DNA of 35,827 nt. It comes from Candidatus Omnitrophota bacterium. GTDB taxonomy: Bacteria; Hinthialibacterota; Hinthialibacteria; Hinthialibacterales; Hinthialibacteraceae. A program made the translations under genes and the position numbers. Below, in pieces: positions 33,274 to 35,827 of the stretch; within the stretch, counting starts at the first letter, position 1; every line of letters starts with the position of its first letter. The stretch covers positions 1-35,827 of the forward strand of contig JBFMBP010000057.1 of the NCBI GenBank assembly GCA_040755155.1. Direction: 5' to 3'. The notes beneath the pieces were generated by a model that saw only the letters and a list, made by a program, of their open reading frames with translations, ran no database searches and had not been told where the DNA came from.

Positions 33274-33293
33274 AAATTTCATATTTGAAATTT
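33274..33293. promoter_or_regulatory. Palindrome directly upstream of the glycosidase-like gene
   Basis: AAATTTCA and TGAAATTT form a perfect 8-bp inverted repeat with TATT in the centre. It ends 4 bases before the GGGAGG ribosome binding site and 18 before the ATG. It could be a repressor operator or a structure that affects translation. It directly abuts the 33145-33273 element. Confidence 0.4.
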
Positions 33294-33310
33294 AATGGGA
33301 GGTTTTACGA

Positions 33311-35554
33311 ATGAACTCGCGTCAACTCTTTCTCTTTTCCTACTTTCTTATCATCGCCGCTCCCTCGAATAGTTCAGCGCAACCGGCGATCGATCGCTGC
33401 AATGTCGTTTGGGATGCTCCCAGCCAGGATTCCTACGGCTCGATGCCGTTGGGCAACGGCGATATCGGACTCAACGCTTGGATCGAGAAGGATGGCGATT
33501 TGCTGTTCTATATCAGCAAAACCGATGCCTGGAGCGAGAATGGGCGGCTGCTCAAACTTGGCCGCGTGCGGATTCAGTTCACGCCCAATCCTTTCCGCAG
33601 CGGCCAGCCTTTCCAACAAACGCTTTCGCTCGCCGACGCTTCCATACTTGTTAAGGCGGGAGAGTCCGGCGATGAATGGTCGTTAAAACTTTGGATCGAC
33701 GCCAACGCGCCCGTAATCCATGTTGAAGCCGACAGTCAAAAACCGATCCTAGCCCAAGCCGCTTTAGAATGTTGGCGCACCGAACCTCGCGAGTTGGAAA
33801 AGACGAAAGAAATCTTCAGCGCTTACGGCCTGCAAGGCGCGCCGTTTCCCGTCGTCGTCAGCCCGGACGTTATCCATCAAGACAGGCCGAATCAAATCGC
33901 ATGGCATCATTTCAATAAAACTTCCATTTGGATGGAGACGCTGAAACTGCAAGGTCTGCCGTCATTCGCCGAGAAGGCCGCCGATCCATTGCTGCATCGC
34001 GCTTTCGGCGGCGTTATATTGGGAAAAGATATGATGAGCGCCGGCGCCGTGGCGCTGCGTTCCCGCCAGCCCCATACCCAGCATGAAATTACCATCATCA
34101 TTCCGCCGGTTCAAACCGGCTTAGACGCCTGGGCGCACTCATTGGACGAGGCGATTCTAAATGCGCAGAAAACGCCGTTAGCGGAAGCCCGCGCCCGTCA
34201 TGAAGCGTGGTGGAAGGAATTTTGGAACCGCAGCTGGATTTATGTCAACGATAACGCCGGGGATCATTCCAAAACTTTTCAGGTTACTCAAGGCTATGCG
34301 TTACAACGATTCATCACCGCCTGCGCTGGACGCGGAAGCAGCCCGATTAAATTCAACGGCTCCATCTTCACCGTCGATTGCAAAGAACCCGGCGAGACCT
34401 TCGACGCCGATTACCGGCGCTGGGGCGGCCCCTATTGGTTTCAAAATACGCGCTTGATTTATTGGCCGCTATTGGCGGGCGGCGATTTCGACATGGCTCC
34501 GCCGCTGTTCGACATGTACTTCAACGCCTTACCTTTGGCCAAAGCGAGAACTCAGATTTATTTCCAGCATGAAGGCGCATATTTCCCCGAAACGATGTAT
34601 TTCTGGGGCGCTTACGCCAACGAGAATTTCGGTTGGGATCGCCAAGGCAAGAGCGTTTCCGAAGTGGACAATCATTACATCCGCTATTACTGGAGCAACA
34701 ACCTCGAACTGCTGGCGCTGATGTTGGAATATTACGAGTATACGAAGGACGGCGATTTTCTTCATTCCCGCCTGCTGCCGATGGCGGACGAAATTCTCTT
34801 CTATTTCGACAAGCATTTCCCGCGAACGCCGGAAGGCAAAATCCGCTTCGAACCGTCGCAAGCATTGGAAACCTGGCAAAAGGCCGTAGACGATGCGCCG
34901 GATATCGCCGGAATGCGGCGGGTATTGGAAAAACTGCTCGCGTTCGTTCCCGCCGAGGATCAGCGCCAAGCATGGAAGCGGCTTTTGCAGGAAACGCCGG
35001 AGATGCCCCTCGGTTCGGAAAGTGGAAAACAATACATATTGCCTGCGGCGCAATTCGACGAATATAGCAATTCGGAGAATCCGGAATTGTATCCCATCTT
35101 TCCTTACCGACTTTTCGGCGTCGGCAAGCCGGGATTGGAGATCGGACGTTTGACGTTCGAAAAGCGCCTCGTCAAGCGTACCGGCGGTTGGACGCAAGAT
35201 CCCATCCAAGCCGCCTATCTCGGCTTGACGAAGATTGCTCAAGATTATATGACAGCCAACTTCATGACTAAAAACGAGAAGAGCCGCTTCCCCGCTTTTT
35301 GGGGGCCGAATTTCGATTGGATTCCCGATCAAGATCATGGAAACGCCGCCATGCTGGCATTGCAGGCGATGCTGATGCAATGCGATGGCGGGAAGATTCT
35401 ACTCTTCCCCGCTTGGCCGAAAGAATGGGACGTTGAGTTCAAACTCCATGCGCCGATGAATACGGTGGTGGAATGCGTCTACCGCAACGGGAAAGTCGAA
35501 CGGCTCGCTGTAACGCCGCCGGAACGCACCCAAAACGTAGTTATAAAACAGTGA
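33311..35554 (+). CDS. Secreted six-hairpin-glycosidase-like protein (DUF5703/GH95-like)
   Basis: The protein has 747 residues and a signal peptide ending near SSAQP (about 24). The N-terminal part starts with VVWDAPSQDSYGSMPLGNGDIGLNAWIE and DLLFYISKTDAWSENGRLLKLGRVR, a pattern I associate with DUF5703 proteins and with the beta-domain start of GH95-like enzymes. The middle (GYALQRFITACAGRG, FDADYRRWGGPYWFQNTRLIYWPLLAGGDFDM) fits an alpha/alpha six-barrel with aromatic-rich substrate site. The end (GGKILLFPAWPKEWDVEFKL) is the typical C-terminal beta part of this group. It probably hydrolyses a plant or microbial glycan outside the cytoplasm. GGGAGG precedes the ATG by 8 bases. Exact specificity is unknown. 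Confidence 0.8.
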   Translation: MNSRQLFLFSYFLIIAAPSNSSAQPAIDRCNVVWDAPSQDSYGSMPLGNGDIGLNAWIEKDGDLLFYISKTDAWSENGRLLKLGRVRIQFTPNPFRSGQPFQQTLSLADASILVKAGESGDEWSLKLWIDANAPVIHVEADSQKPILAQAALECWRTEPRELEKTKEIFSAYGLQGAPFPVVVSPDVIHQDRPNQIAWHHFNKTSIWMETLKLQGLPSFAEKAADPLLHRAFGGVILGKDMMSAGAVALRSRQPHTQHEITIIIPPVQTGLDAWAHSLDEAILNAQKTPLAEARARHEAWWKEFWNRSWIYVNDNAGDHSKTFQVTQGYALQRFITACAGRGSSPIKFNGSIFTVDCKEPGETFDADYRRWGGPYWFQNTRLIYWPLLAGGDFDMAPPLFDMYFNALPLAKARTQIYFQHEGAYFPETMYFWGAYANENFGWDRQGKSVSEVDNHYIRYYWSNNLELLALMLEYYEYTKDGDFLHSRLLPMADEILFYFDKHFPRTPEGKIRFEPSQALETWQKAVDDAPDIAGMRRVLEKLLAFVPAEDQRQAWKRLLQETPEMPLGSESGKQYILPAAQFDEYSNSENPELYPIFPYRLFGVGKPGLEIGRLTFEKRLVKRTGGWTQDPIQAAYLGLTKIAQDYMTANFMTKNEKSRFPAFWGPNFDWIPDQDHGNAAMLALQAMLMQCDGGKILLFPAWPKEWDVEFKLHAPMNTVVECVYRNGKVERLAVTPPERTQNVVIKQ

Positions 35555-35642
35555 CGAGTGACAAGTGGTTAGTTGTAGGGTGGGATCAAAGCGAAGCGCA
35601 GCCAACAGCGACAAGGCGACATGGAGATATGGCGATATGTCC

Positions 35643-35706
35643 CACAGTCCCCCAGTCTCCCAGTCTCCCAGTCTCCAAGTCCCCCAGTCTCCAAGTCCCA
35701 CAGTCC
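35643..35706. repeat. Degenerate CCCAGTCTC-type tandem repeat
   Basis: Roughly 9-10 base units of the type CCCAGTCTC, CCAAGTCCC and CACAGTCCC are repeated about seven times between the glycosidase-like gene and the convergent msrB. The preceding GTGACGAGTGA word at 35553 also occurs near 17840, after the Gfo/Idh/MocA gene. The repeat has no supported reading frame. Confidence 0.75.
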
Positions 35707-35711
35707 CAAAA

Positions 35712-35827
35712 TCACCGCGTTGCCAGTTTCAGGGAAGCGGAGTTGATGCAATAGCGCAAGCCGGTGGGCTGAGGGCCGTCGTTGAAAACGTGGCCGAGAT
35801 GGGCGCCGCAGCGGCGGCAAACGATTT
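35712..35827 (-). CDS. msrB: Peptide-methionine (R)-S-oxide reductase, C-terminal fragment
   Basis: The last 37 residues of a gene cut by the right edge are encoded on the minus strand, ending at TGA 35712. The sequence [20 protein letters not shown] followed by [12 protein letters not shown] is the MsrB signature: the second CxxC zinc pair, the substrate His region and the resolving/catalytic Cys in RYCIN. MsrB repairs R-methionine sulfoxide in proteins. A preceding MsrA domain cannot be excluded because the N-terminal part lies outside the window. Confidence 0.95.
   Translation of the reverse strand, partial: IVCRRCGAHLGHVFNDGPQPTGLRYCINSASLKLATR

Noticed and set aside
35399-35701. A 100-residue minus-strand frame over the end of the glycosidase-like gene
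   Set aside because: Its first third is the CCCAGTCTC repeat and the remainder is antisense to a well-supported gene.

Overview
The window looks like a chromosome fragment of an uncultivated Gram-negative-type bacterium. Evidence includes lipoprotein and Tat signals, a DUF5916-type outer-membrane protein ending in Phe, many c-type heme motifs, and secreted proteins with long Thr-Pro linkers. Tat-exported Gfo/Idh/MocA and sugar-isomerase-like proteins together with cohesin/dockerin-type secreted proteins are common in Planctomycetes and in candidate phyla such as Hydrogenedentota, Sumerlaeota and Omnitrophota. The sequence alone does not settle which. No phage, transposase or CRISPR array was seen.

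Layout. Bases 1-7063 carry a cut-off PEGA-type lipoprotein, aroB, a B12-binding radical SAM protein, a GAF protein with a zinc-ribbon tail, purB and a Tat lipoprotein resembling L-fucose isomerase. Two copies of a dispersed palindromic element lie in this part. Bases 7064-15106 form the most distinctive region: a putative regulatory region, a DUF2339-like membrane protein, a membrane-anchored tetraheme cytochrome c, a four-cluster-type ferredoxin, an NrfD/PsrC quinone-site subunit, a histidine kinase with two heme-c motifs in its periplasmic sensor, and an NtrC-type response regulator. I read it as a minimal cytochrome/FeS/NrfD electron-transfer complex next to a two-component system that could sense periplasmic redox state.

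Bases 15130-19838 hold two Tat-exported sugar-metabolism proteins (a sugar phosphate isomerase/epimerase-like protein and a Gfo/Idh/MocA oxidoreductase), then, on the minus strand, ppnP, an Asp/Glu racemase and a YggS-type PLP protein. Bases 19864-23501 (minus strand) encode two secreted proteins with cohesin-like folds, one with a dockerin-like segment inside the cohesin, downstream of tRNA-Val and tRNA-Asp. Bases 24018-28524 contain a small membrane protein, recJ, a family 2 glycosyltransferase, crcB and a DUF190 gene, the last two separated by a 145-bp tandem repeat. Bases 28521-35827 hold a decayed gene, a small secreted protein of unknown function, a REC-GGDEF diguanylate cyclase, a CBM9/DUF5916 outer-membrane protein, a large secreted six-hairpin-glycosidase-like protein and the 3' end of msrB.

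The strongest candidates for new biology are the heme-sensing two-component system beside the NrfD-type complex, the triplicated cytoplasmic motif of its cytochrome subunit, and the cohesin interrupted by a dockerin. All protein families were assigned by reading motifs; no database search was run.
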